Below the pieces are notes generated by a model that did not search any database, was not told the DNA's origin, and saw only the letters and a list, made by a program, of their open reading frames with translations. From assembly GCA_003640385.1 (NCBI GenBank), contig RCAB01000133.1:78265-142264 (forward strand): 64,000 nucleotides of DNA. The letters run 5' to 3'. The position numbers and the translations under genes are program-made. This document shows, in pieces, positions 48,737-61,460 of this stretch. The DNA comes from Setaria digitata. Its lineage: Eukaryota > Nematoda > Chromadorea > Rhabditida > Setariidae. The stretch's first letter is position 1. Every line of letters starts with the position of its first letter.

Positions 48737-51539
48737 ATGTCTGAAAAGAGTAAAGGCAAGCAAGGGGTAAAATCTGGGAAATCCGATAGGTCTGTTTCTA
48801 ATATTTTGGGAAAAGCATCTAAAGGTAAAGGAAATTCCTATGAAAACTATTGTGTATGAAATAAAATTTGTGAAAAGAAATGATGGAGAAACTTTAATGT
48901 TCAGGGATGTGAAGAAGCCAATTCAACCAGTTAAAAAATTGAAGGATCGTTCCCATAAACTAAGCAAGAAAAATATATCAGGTACAAGAGATGATGCTAT
49001 ACAATTCAGTCGAAATGCTGATATGATAAGTAAAGCTACAGATGCATCACGCAGCGTAGATACATCTCGTAGTGTAATTTCCCATTCCACGGAGTCTATT
49101 CAAAACGTTGAACCACGGGTGGCATCAAGATATTCAGCTGTTTGTCGTAGTAAGGAACCAATACAGTATTCGATGGAATCATTTCGCGTCGCGAACAAAA
49201 GTGAACCGATACGCAGCATTGACTTCTCTCGTGTTTCACGTAATATAAATCTTCTGCGAAGTGCTGAGATGATCCGTACAGAGCCTCATCTATCTAATAC
49301 ATCGCATAATGCAACTGCTACCAACACGGATGTGCCAGATACATCTACCATGATCAATTTATCCCGTGATACGGAGATATCACGAAATGATCTGATCGGT
49401 AATCTGGATGCTATGAAGGGAATTTGCAAAAGTTGCGAGCTGTCGGGAAGAAACGCTGATGTGGCATATGGGAAATGTAGGCACTAGTGTTGCTTCGTTT
49501 CACCTGCAGATTTGAAATGAAATCACAAAGTGATCTTTTTTCCTGTCTAGTAGAAATTATAAAATGATTACAGCACTAATGAATGATCAGAAATCACCAT
49601 CAGAAAAGACGGCTCAATCACCGCAATCTCGAGCATCTCAGTCACAACCACTTCTGACAGGCACTGATGACATTAAGAGTAGGTACTTCAACCTTGACAA
49701 CAAATTTTTTCCTTCTAAATTAAGCATTTCCAGATGTTCTCACAAGAAAGTAATGAAATGTGAGGAAGATGCTAAAACATAAAGCGCACACAGTATGAAT
49801 GAGTACTGGATGGAATATTTCAATTTTAGGAATTTTGATATTGGAAATTGGAACTGTTTCATGATGAATATTCTCATTTACAGCTTTCAAAGTCGATTTG
49901 TCTGGAAAAGTGGAGGTTGACAAAATGAGTGACATAGCAATCGAACAACAGCTTGCATCATTAAATAAGTAAATTTTTAACAGCAGAAATAACTGTCTTT
50001 TCTTGTCGGAATTGACAGCAACAGAGATCGTTTATTGTCGGTGCTCATATACATTATTTGGCTTTGATTATTCGACCTAGGAATTCTTCTCTAAACTTCG
50101 ATACATTATTTGGCTTTGATTACTCGACATAGGAGTTCTTCTCTAAACTTCGATTCAGCTAACATCTCTTAAAACAACATGGAGCATATTCTTTATGAAT
50201 CTGAAAAGCAAGTTTGTCTGCAATTTGTTTGACTATGAATAATTCGTCTTCATAAATAATGATGCGTGGTAAGTGTTCAAAAAGCTGCACTATATGCAAG
50301 TATATCCACCCAAGACAATTATGGAGTAATCATTTTAGGAGCATTAGAAATAAAATGAAATTAGCAAATTCTCAATCCTTCGATATTTTGACCTCATAAA
50401 TATACAGATTTGAATATGTCTGAGTTTCAGCGCTAATTTTGTTGCAGACGTTTGAAAACGTTGGTAGATGAAAATGAAAAAGCAAACAAACGTGAAGTTC
50501 AACTTTTTGCCACCAAAAATCAAATCCTTGCCAAGATAGATGTAATGAATATTGCCATATAACACAATAAATCAGAGTTTCTCGTGAATTCCGTAGTATT
50601 TTGGCTTTCTCTTTAGCAGAAGTAAGAAGAATAGCTCTCAAACTCTTTTGCTTCTTAACATTCAAAAATCTAAATCCTTTCATTGAAGCATATAAAGAAA
50701 CAAATAGATGAAGCTATGGATCGTTATCGTGGTGAAGCACAAGCCTGTCATGAAGAAATTGAAAAAGAAGAAATTCTTCAGAATGAAGTTAGTATTTATT
50801 ATATGCTTATAAAAAATCAACAAATAACAAACTGATCAGAAAAATTAAGCTTTACGCTGATAACAATTGAAGTGATTTGTGAAATGATTAGAAGAAAATT
50901 ATGAAAGAATTACTTTTTTTTGTCATTTAAAAATCTAAATTACATGAAGGTTAAATTGTATCCCACATACTATTGATTAGAACATTTAAAATCTCATCCT
51001 CACTAGCTTGTTTTTTTTTCATTAATATTATCGCTGAAGGATTATTGAAAAGTTTCGCTGAAAATATCGCAGAACATAGATGCATAGATAGTGTATATTA
51101 ATGTTGTAAAATAACAATCAAGTAATAAGGGTGGAAGACTTCAGCTAATGATGTTCCATTAATGGAAGCAAATTAAATTGATTTCTAATTATAACAAAAT
51201 ATGAATGTTAGTGTTATAGTAGCTACTGTATAACCATCAATCTAATAAGAAATGAAGCACACTTATTGTATGAATCAATAGTTGCAGTTGCTAATGAATT
51301 TAAAAGAAAGAGTTGAAAAACTTAGTGATATGTGCACCGATATCAGTAATCAAGTAGACGATATGACAGCGGCCTTAAATGCGTATAACGTTGGCAAAAG
51401 TGGTGTATTGTACATGATTGCTGCTTGTTTTGTTGATCTTATGATAAGCTTCTTTCAGTTCATATATACTACAGTGATTTCAATTGTTAAGGTATATCTG
51501 TTTTATAGCAAATATTCTGCACCAATTAATGAAATTTAA
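48737..51539 (+). CDS. Ser/Arg-rich coiled-coil protein with C-terminal membrane segment
   Basis: I do not recognise the family. Proposed exons: 48737-48824, 48931-49398, 49574-49678, 49884-49968, 50448-50541, 50698-50787 and 51288-51539, all phase-consistent, about 393 residues. The N-terminal half is basic and Ser-rich, with recurrent SRS or SRxS and a loose repeat (DASRSVDTSRSVISHS, SEPIRSIDFSRVSRN). Exons 4-7 form charged helix (RLKTLVDENEKANKREVQLF, then KQIDEAMDRYRGEAQACHEE, then LKERVEKLSDMCTDISNQV). A long hydrophobic stretch follows (VLYMIAACFVDLMISFFQFI continuing to ISIVK), with about 16 residues after it. This is the layout of a tail-anchored or hairpin-anchored scaffold, without a signal peptide. 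If the donor after ISIVK (AAG|GTATAT) is used, the true tail lies further downstream. The exon 2 acceptor (attcaaccag) and exon 2 donor (GATCG|GTAATC) were chosen by phase among alternatives. It resembles the 9-20 kb array in layout only. Confidence 0.6.
50049..50152. repeat. 52-bp tandem duplication in an intron
   Basis: Two adjacent 52-base copies (50049-50100 and 50101-50152) differ at about three positions. There is no N between them, so unlike the other duplications this one looks real. It lies in the intron between exons 4 and 5 of the coiled-coil gene. Confidence 0.85.
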
Positions 51540-52094
51540 TTACTAGCTATTTTCTAATATTTAGTAAAAATCTCGTTATTTATGGTCATATTTTTTTATA
51601 ATTGTATTTTGTTTTTCATTGATATCTTAACAAGCAATAGAATTATATCGAGAAAGTAAGCAATAATTTTTTTTTTTTTTATTACCAAACTTTTATGAAA
51701 TAAAATTACATAGTGATTAATAGTACTATAATGAAAAAAAAAAATTTATTGTTTTAATTGACAATATTTTGGCATAAAATCATTTTTGTGTCGCATAATC
51801 TGCAAGACGTAAAAATAACAGAGCAAAATTTTTGGTCACTTTTGATTTCTGTTATTTTACTATACATCAATTTTGTCTATTAAGATTCATAATTATTGCA
51901 TCTCAAAACTAAAAAACTTTTTTTCTGCTTATGCATGACAACAAGTCCGATACAGCTAAATGATTCCTTCTTGATAAGAGTTGCAGTTAGAATGATCGCT
52001 AAAAACTTTTGCAAAAAAGAATTTAACAATTCAAAATTATCATTTTAATTAAACAAAGACCTTGATAAGTTTTTTTTTTTTTATTTTTTTCTAA
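51540..52094. other. AT-rich non-coding stretch
   Basis: Long A and T runs dominate (for example 51668-51680 and 52071-52081). No supported gene. If the small secreted-peptide gene at 52202-52352 has further exons they should lie here on the minus strand, but none could be assigned. Confidence 0.4.
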
Positions 52095-52201
52095 TTATGC
52101 ACGTTTAATGCGTATTATTATTATTTTTTCTAAAGTTTTGAGGGAAAAATAGTAGTAACAAAGTAGAGAAAAGCTTGTAGAATGAAAAAGAAGAAAATTA
52201 C

Positions 52202-52352
52202 AGCATTCCATGGAAGGAATATCAGCAGAATCATCGGCACAATTGACAACTCTTTCCAGCAGTGAATGATACTTCTGTAAGTATCCCTGTGGTACTGAAC
52301 AGCTAATAAATAAATATACGTTAATTAATAAAACCACAGATAGGATTTTCAT
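52202..52352 (-). CDS. First exon of a small secreted peptide or protein (candidate)
   Basis: ATG at 52352 opens MKILSVVLLINVYLFISCSV, a textbook signal peptide, followed by a short mature region (PQGYLQKYHSLLERVVNC, then ADDSADIPSMEC). Reading on past this gives a hydrophobic AT-driven tail, so an intron probably begins at the GTAATT after GGAATGCT, leaving phase 1. Downstream exons were not identified. The Cys pair and small size suggest a secreted Cys-containing peptide; no family is recognised. Confidence 0.4.
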
Positions 52353-53023
52353 CTCCAATTAGAATTATTGAAAAAATTGTGTAATATGTCATTGCTGTAT
52401 TCATTTCTAATAATATTTTTATTTAAAGATTTCTACAAATAAAAAAATTTCAATTATTATATTTGACAGCAGAAATTTTGAACAACTGATTTCTTCACTT
52501 GTTCCTGCAGTATCAATTTAGAATACAATTTTGAATCTAAGAAATTAAATATTTTTTAACTATTTAAAGAACAAACATAAAATAGGGCGGAAAGAATTAT
52601 TTTTATCATTAAAAAAGTCTTAAACGCTTGGATGATTTCTGCGCAAAAATACGAAAGTCTCCTCGAGATAATACTGCTCCCAAACACTTATCTTTCTCGA
52701 AATGATAAAAAATGCACTCCTTTGATAAGAACATAATATTTTCGATTTCAAAATAAAATCTTCAGTTCTTTTAATAGTTTTTTATACATTTCCAGCAATA
52801 AATTCGAATAATTATATTCAATTATATTCAGATTGTAAAGATTTAAAAGATAATAAAGCTGACTTTGTCTTTATTGCTACAACATACCAACTTTGCAATG
52901 GTTTGCAATAATTCCATCAAAAATGATTTTTTCATTTCTTCCCCTCACCCCACTCCCACAAAATTCATTTTTATATTTTCGTTTTCATTGCGAAGAATTA
53001 GTACGACCTTAGATAATTGTTAA

Positions 53024-53335
53024 GTATTAGAGCACTTAATTANTGCACTTAATTAAATGAGGTTGATAATAAATTAACTAGTAGATTAAATTTTTATCTT
53101 GTCCAATGGCATTTTTACCTTTTTCAATTGCATGAAAAAAAAGCGGAAATGATATAAAAAATTTCACAATCTATGAAATATATTACACNAGCACTTAATT
53201 AAATGAGGTTAATAATAAATTAACTAGTAGATTAAATTTTTATTTTATCCAATGGCATTTTTACCTTTTTCAATTGCATGAAAAAAAAAGCGGAAATGAT
53301 ATAAAAAATTTCACAATCTATGAAATATATTACAC
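53024..53335. repeat. About 145-bp duplication with two single Ns (53043, 53189)
   Basis: The segment GCACTTAATTAAATGAGGTT onward occurs at 53045-53188 and again at 53190-53335 with a few differences (for example gaggttgata against gaggttaata, and one base in an A-run). A short third fragment precedes N 53043. Both Ns mark junctions between the copies. Confidence 0.85.
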
Positions 53336-56300
53336 TGAACTTTTTTTTTTAGTACAAATTGTCACGCAGACTCATTTAAATTGTTCCACCTATATTAAAA
53401 TTCGAATCACCAAGTTTTTGTAAAGGCTCGAAGAAATTAAGTACTTAAGAAAGTACAATGCAATTACATGAAAGAAATGTTAGAAACAAATTATAATTAA
53501 TTTCGTTAAAAAGGCAATTGAGAATTTAGTTCATTTAATACTCTAATTTATAAAATATAAAGTCTGCTTTAATTGATAAATTTGTGAAAGGTAGAAGTTG
53601 AGTAGCGCAAGAGATCATTAAGTTTATAGATTGCGTATTGCGCCTAGAAGTCTTCTTATGAATTTAATGAAATGAACACTCTTGCTCGAGAATAAAATCC
53701 TCCGAATTGGTTTGATATCTTCAACGAACAATAAATATTTTCGATTGTTCAGATAAATTTGAAAATTCTCCATTTTTCAATAGATCTTGTTAATCTACTG
53801 AATTAAGTATGAAATCGAAATAATTCACAAAAAGCACTCAGTCTAGAATACAATGAAAATTCGAACTGAATGCAGTAGCACAAAATTTTGGCTATTTCAG
53901 CAGCTATTCAATAACTATCAGTAAGTTTTCATTTTTGATTCAGTTCGTCTGTGAGTTAGTCTTTTTTAAACTTTAAATTGGTTGGATGTGTCATCTGTAT
54001 TAACTGAGCAAGTTTCAGTGATAATGCTCCATTTGTTTTGCCACAACTTAACGAGAGAATAATTAATTATTAACTTTGTGATTCTCATCTTTGCATGACA
54101 ACGACATCAGAAGTTCCATTGGGAGATTAAACAAAAAGCAATTATTAATTTAAATAATTTGTTACTTAGTTCTTTCTTTTCAAATTTGACTTTCATGACC
54201 GAATTCAGAAGAAAATGAAAGCATTGATAATAATTATGTTACCAGTTCTTTCTTCAGACCATAAAAAGCAAATTCAGCAATTTGAATTTAAAAAAAATTT
54301 AAAAATACTAATAATATCATAGTCAGGAAAACTATTTTGTATTAATTTGGAATGTTATAAACATTTATCAACTGTGATAATTAAGTGATAAATTTAATGT
54401 CCGTTTTTAATACGTAAGAGTAAAACAAATCAAATTTTATGTTATACTAATTATAGGGATGAAGATGTTATTTTCTCTGTTTTCATTCTCTACAGTTAGG
54501 TAACAGTGGTGAGCATCAGTATTTATAGCAGAGACAGGAAGATGCTAATCAAAACTTTTGAGATAGAAAGTTTAATTTATTTTTAATTATTCATTCATCT
54601 TTATTAAGATTCCATTCATTTTAAATTATTCAAATTTATTCAACAAAACTAATTATACTTATTAGCCAAGTTCTGACAGTGAAGCCAAAATGACGTAATG
54701 TCTGCATTTTAATCATGAAACTATTCAAAATAGATTTCCAACTTATTAGTTTTTAAATCATCATAATATTCCATCACTTCCCTATTTTTAATTTTACTCA
54801 AGAATTAATTCTCGAAGTGTTTTATTCTCAGGTATTTCTTTTTCTTTCTGGCTTGAGATCACCAATACACTACTGCCATTCATTACACTAAGTAAATTCA
54901 TCAGATCTTCATAGCCAAGTAAAATACTTCGACAAATATCTATTTTTATCTTTAAAGTTATTTTTGTAAATGAAATTTTATGTTTTTGCTTTTTAGTTTG
55001 CAAGCATTCCTTTTTGAAAGTTATGATAGCTAAATTTTTTTTTTTTTTTTTTTTTAAACCTATAGCAATTATGCCTTATATGGAATGGAAGATTTTTAAA
55101 ACAAAGCACCCTCCATTTTAACCAATTTTTTCCAAAATTATCAAGTTTCGTAAAGAATAATAAATTAATCAACCACCATGATCAGCAGATTCCAATCGAT
55201 GATGCTCTTCGTGGAAGTTTCGAACATCTTTTTAATTTACTGTTTTGAATCGCCAACTTGTTTCCATACTTGCGGTATTCGCAATCATTCTGTAACGCAA
55301 TACCGCTTAAAATACACAAATTATTTTCACCATTTTCTTTACGCTTAGCTCTTTCGGACTCCTTCACTTAATTAACTTTGCTGAAAATAGTGAAATCTGA
55401 TCTAAATTTCTTCGTCCACGGATGAAAATACCATTTGATTGTCCTTCTTCGAACATTTTCATTCATAATGAAGCTAGCTGCAAAGAAGTTTCCCTAATGA
55501 ATCTTTTGTTATCCATCGTCTTTCAACTTGCTTAATTATCCTAATCTCTCCTAAAAATCTGATTTTTTCAGATTTTAAAGGTAAAAATGAAAGACGTTTC
55601 AGTTTTTGAACATAAATGAAAAATTAAAAAGTTTATTCGAAATAAACTTACCCAGGACGAATTTAATGTGAAAAAATTTAGACGCATTATATGTCTTTCA
55701 AAATACCATTATTGCATTATTACATAATCAAAATTAAATACTAAGAAGAATATGCAATTATGCATCAAAAATGGGAGTAATTATATTTCTTAAAAATCAG
55801 ACATAAAAGTTCAAATTATATGGAACAACTTATTGTAACAAAGTTAAATTTAAAAAGTCAACTAGCTTAAGTAATATCAAAGAGTAAAACTGATAACAGT
55901 AAGGGAAAACAACATGAAACCTTATGTCCAATTGTTAAATGAGAAATCCATTAATCACAAATACTTCCATTACTGCATTTTTGGACAAATTTAGTTTTAT
56001 TATTGAATTTACGGTTTCATAAACCAAGTTAAAATCGATAGCAATCGCAAATTCTGCATTTCTTTAAAATTGAAATTAAAAGTTTGAAAAAATTGCAAGA
56101 TTCTCTTTTTTTAAATAAATTCTTCGCAGCATTCAAGCAGTAATAATCAAGTGAACAGGTATATTTGCCAATAGCAATTATTGTTGAGTAAATGTAAATT
56201 GTTTGTTTACTGTATATTCTTTGAGTTTATTTCATTTAAGGAGAGCATTCATTGCTCTTGCAAGAAAATTTTGCAAGAAAATTAGAATGAAAGCTTAAAA

Positions 56301-57992
56301 TTGTGCAATTTATGTTTTAACAAACTTTAAAAGCAATAAACTTTTTACAAATAAACCTGATATGTTCCTTTATTAGTTTATTGATTAGTGAGGTATACAA
56401 AACTTGGATCAAATAAAAATTCGATATATTCCGGTAAAGTTTTCGAAATAAATCGGCATGATCTTTTTTTAACTTGAATACAAGAAAAGTGATGAGAAGA
56501 GTGTAATAAAAGTGAATTTAGGAATGAAAGCAGGCTGAACTGAGCTTAAAAGAAATTCCGCATTGAATGATGTTCCAAAATGGGATGAAGGTCTTTGAGA
56601 TTAGAGTGAAATGTAAGGTCTCATTTCAGGTAATCCAGGTAAATTATTCTGTGAAAGTAACTGTTGTGGTTGGAGTATTTGGATGCTTCTAGACTTAAAA
56701 TCGAGTTTTAAAAAAGTTGTAGCTTGATCTGTCTCTTGCTTTCCAAACTGAGATGTCAATCGCACTCTACAGTATTTCAAGTGATGCCATTGCATCGTAT
56801 TATTCTACTTCGCATACTGCTTGGCAAAATAAAGAAAAACATCAGTCTCAATTTGAACAATTTTCGGTGCTATCTAAATTTTATTGACCAAAAGTCTGAT
56901 TTAAAATAATTCAAATAGTGGGAAAATTTTCAACATATTTTTACTGGTCTGAAATTTTTTTCACTTTTAATTCGATTTCAAACACTAGCATATTTCGAAG
57001 AGAAAATTCCTTGGAAAAAATTGCTGAACTGTTTGGTTAGATAGAACTTATCCAGTTTGCATACCATTTTTAATAAATTAACAGCAACATTTGAAAAATT
57101 GAAAATATCGTTTCTCTCTGAATTAGTTCCATATTAACATTCTATCGATCAAATTGGCTAGTATTTTTAATTTGAAAATATTTAATAAAACTTAAAGTTT
57201 ACCTAATCCAAAAGGCAAATTTTCTTTTTTACGCAATAATTCAAAACTCTTTAAATGGATTCAATGTTCATTTTTTAGTTTCTTCAATTAAAATTTGCAG
57301 AACTTTTTTCCCTTCCTAGACATAACTTCCTGCTTTTCTGATTGTCTCATCTGGCCTTAAATGACTTAACTGCTTTATCGACCACTAATCAACGCACAAG
57401 TGGTAATTTTAGTCTTTTTTTTCATTTGAAAAGAAGAAAAGAAAAATTCGAAGTTGAATAATGAGAAGTTGATTCATTTCTATAACAGTCATTACAAAGA
57501 AATAACACAAACAAAAAATGAAAAAATTAAAAAATTATAGAATGAAGTTTGGTCGGTAGCAATACTAACAAAAGTATCATGCGAATCACAATCATTTACA
57601 TACACCCACTCGTACGCACCTGTATCATGATAAATATGGTTCGATAAAATTTAATTATAACTGTAATTAACTAAAAGATGTAAGACGAAAATTCCTGATA
57701 AGGTTGATTCCAGCAAAGAAAGTTTCGATCTATAGCAGTAATTCTCGAGAAAAAAGTTCCAAGTCAACTGACACTGAAAATTGTTTGCACATTTAAAATG
57801 TGTTTAGGAAGTTTTTTTTTTCCGGAGAAATTATGATACCACCACAGCAGAACTGGAAAAACTGAGTGACAAAATAAACTGAAGGTCGTAGAACGATTCA
57901 GTCTTTCAGTTTAGCAGATTTAATTACTCAGGAATTTAGTTAATTTTAGTTTCCTCCCATAAGTCACCACGAATCTTGCAGTATTTTCGAAT

Positions 57993-58229
57993 TCATATAG
58001 AAACGACAAAAGGTAATCTGCTTCTTAATTTCGTTATTCGTCCAAATAACACAAACATTTCACAGTAATTTATTTCATGTGCAAGAATAGAATTGCGATC
58101 GATCGAAATGATTAAATATTTTGTGTCGCAGCAACTATCGATGTCACATGAATTGAATTCCGCACATTCCAAATGTGTCGGATAAAAAAGACAGATCCGA
58201 TTCTCGACGCTCCCACTGCTTCCATTCAT
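57993..58229 (-). other. Exon-like open frame, Cys-containing
   Basis: ATG at 58229 opens a 78-codon frame with balanced composition in an AT-rich setting, including LECAEFNSCDIDSCCDTKYL. Its base composition is closer to that of coding exons here than to the flanking DNA. No signal peptide, domain or splice partner was found, so it is only a candidate. Confidence 0.25.
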
Positions 58230-61200
58230 TGTTTTTTCTCATAATTTCCACTAAATGTCGATATTACGATAATAATTAACCGCCATCAAAACATCACTTC
58301 AGGGATAAGATTCGTTATCTTTCATCAGTATGTGGTATCAAACACTTAACATTCCCCACAAATAACCGGTTTATCATAGTAATGAACATTTTATGGTACT
58401 ATTATTTTCCCTCTTATCGATGGAGATATGTCATTGTCGTCATCCTGTGGTCACTTTATTGGTCACATTCTCTTGTTGACTACTGGCATTCAAATTGGAT
58501 TGAGCGCGAACCGTCGGCCGAAACACCTTCCGATGTGACCCTTTTCGTTGCTCTGTTCTTTTTTTACTATTTTTGTGACCTGAAGTCGAAATTCTCATCT
58601 TTCATGTAACAAATTGAAAATTAGACTTTCACTTGTCATTCCTAGAATAATTGTCAATTTGGATGACAGAATACTTCGGTGTTTTTGATTGGATTTAATC
58701 GCTCATTAAAGTTCGATTATGAATACAATTAATTTCGAATTACATACTTCGGTTGTGTTTATGCCTGATTGATTTAATCCTCCACTTGGAAAGGATAAAT
58801 TTTTGAAAAGGGCTAACTTTAAAAATCTTCTAAATTAATGAACTATTTCCGAGTTTTACTCCCCAGTCATTGTTTTCTCCTTGTTCTTATAACGAAGGAA
58901 AGAGCAAAATAAATGATATTTTTGGCTAAAAGTTCAAGATCCTAGGTATTCAGAATGAAAAGACAGGCAGAACTTTTAGATAAAGTCAAAGGATCATTTC
59001 TTTAGGTGCTAAATCTGTTCTCCCTCTGGTTATATGACTTGAATTCTTTAAGGAACATTTGAAATGCTCAGATCAAATTATCTGCGTTCCTAAGAAAACT
59101 TTATGACGTTTATCCTAATACAGTAGTGTCACACCTGAAGTTTTTTTTTACTTCTAAGGTCAGGATTTCTTGTTGAAGAAGTTTGTGAATAAAGTTTACT
59201 GGTGAAATTTGTGCAGCTTTTTAATATAGAATGATGCAATAACTTTTGCTTTTCTTTATTAATACTACACTATGTGTAATTTGTTACCGGTGATACTACT
59301 TCAAATTATTTTATTATAATGATGAATTTTTTTAAAAGGACAATTTACCGCCTCTCGAGATCCAGGTTCGGATCTCAGCATTATCTTTTTAGCAATACAT
59401 TATGCATGGATGAGTGCCTACACGAAATTAGAATCCTTTCTCACTTCATATTAAAAATTCCTCTGTGATGTTTCATCCTTATTCCCGTTTTCAGTAATTT
59501 TAATTCCTTTCGAAAAGTCTGCAGAAGATGAAGAAAGTTGTTTGTCTAGTTGGGATAAGACGTCGATTATCTGACGTATATCTAGACAAAAATACGTGGG
59601 AGTGCGTGTACGTCACAACGAAGGTCTGTAAAAGCCAGTGAAAGTGTTCCTTCTTCTTTTAAAATGTGCAACAAATCCTGCTGAAATGACAAATTTAGAT
59701 GAACAGAATGCCTTTCTTTATATGATACAGTGAAACTGATAAGCCAATATCAACTATTCGCAATTTAATGCTTGTCAGATGAGGAAGAGGTGCCGCCGCA
59801 ACGATAACATTTCGTTTTAAATGCCTGAAAAATCGTAGTTTTTTTTTCTTTTCCATCGACATCCATCAGGAGAAAGGAATTCTTTTTTTTTTTTTTTTTA
59901 ATTTTAATGATATTTTATGGTTCATACATGCATTGTTGACATTAATCGCATTCTCTGTCTCCGTTTGATGATATTTTAAAGTTTGTTGGATAGACGTTCG
60001 AAATGATTTTAAATAGTTTAAATATTGAATAACAGCGAAACATTTGCCTGATATTTACTAAAGTTTCAGTCTCTGTTCGTTGTAAAGATGCAGAATTGTC
60101 AATATACTTAACATAGCTAATTTCGTCTCGAAAATTGGCATCTCCTTTCCATTTTATGGATTATCTCAAAAAATAGACACCTCTGTTTTTATGTGAGTTG
60201 ATTACTCGTTCACCGATACTTATTAAAAATCCATAAATTGCATGAATGCTTAACCAGGAATATGAAAGAAAATAAAAAATTGTCGATGTCGAATTTTTGA
60301 GGAATGCAAGAACAGAAGTTAAACTTTAGAGACATTCTATCTCATTATTTCCAGCATCATACTAATTAATTGCTACCGTCCTCGTCTGTCGTAATTTTTC
60401 TGCACCCTCATTCTCGTTTCCTAGGTATTTTGAAGTAGTATTCTGGCATTCCGTGTCAAAAATTTCAATTTTTCTGCATTTGGTATCCTCTTCACTGACC
60501 TGTTCCTTTCTTGAAAGGAAAAGGTATATTTAATCACTTTACCGTTATCATTAATCGATTTGATTTTTAATATTGATCAAATGAATTATATTAATTACCT
60601 ACTGAGGCTTCTGTAGTTTATATTTTTCTTCTCAACAAAAATAAAAAGATTTGAAATCGCATTCATTCTGACATAGCATAAGACAAATATTACAACTGCC
60701 AAAATATTTCACTGAAGAAAAATTTGTTTTTTTGATCAGGATTTCTGACACGAAAGATGTCAACAAATTTTTGTTCATTTGAATTTCTCAAAAATGAAGA
60801 GGTTTGCGGAAATATTCTTCCTTTCACTCTTTCCGGAAGATACTCCATTTCCTGAATAAACGATTAGATTAAGGAAAACAGCTGAAACACTGGATAAAAA
60901 GGTTGTGCAATCATTTCTTTCATAATTTTATGCATAATAATTATTATTGCTTGCACTTAAACGCATCCCATCATGCCTCCCTTCATTTCTCCGTTTCCAC
61001 TTCCTCATGGTAACAGTTTCTATTTCAGTCATTTTCCCAACTACTAAAATCGACCGGTTGTTTTGTGAATTGACGTAGCAAAACAAATATCGTAAACATT
61101 GTTGTTATTATAAAGTTTATGTGCCACTTTTTATCCCAATTTAATAGGGAATTGCGTTTCTGTTATTATTTGGAAGAAAACGAATATGATTGGAATAAGA

Positions 61201-61263
61201 AGATTGGTACATTTTTGGTGATCATGTCACTATTATGATCTTGTCATATGTCCTATGACAAAT

Positions 61264-61460
61264 TCATAAAAATAATACTAACAATAATAATAATAATATA
61301 AACAGTAGTAAAATAAATAATAGTTGTAATAATAGTATTTATTAATATAATGGTGATGGTGATAACAAAAATAATTAATTATGACAATAATTAAGAGCAA
61401 CAGTTTACAGTAATAATGGGAATAATAGGCAATAATTAGCAATAAAACAATAGAAATAAA
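61264..61460. repeat. AAT/TAATAA-rich low-complexity tract
   Basis: Irregular repeats of AAT and ATA triplets over about 200 bases, with no open reading frame of note. Confidence 0.7.

Noticed and set aside
54794..55003. Minus-strand open frame with ILLGYEDLMNLLSVMNGSSV
   Set aside because: Mildly protein-like, but no exon boundaries or family match; left as non-coding for lack of support.
59345..59380. tRNA-like TTCGGATC segment (gagatccaggttcggatctc)
   Set aside because: It resembles a T-arm by eye, but no acceptor stem, D-arm or anticodon arm can be folded around it.
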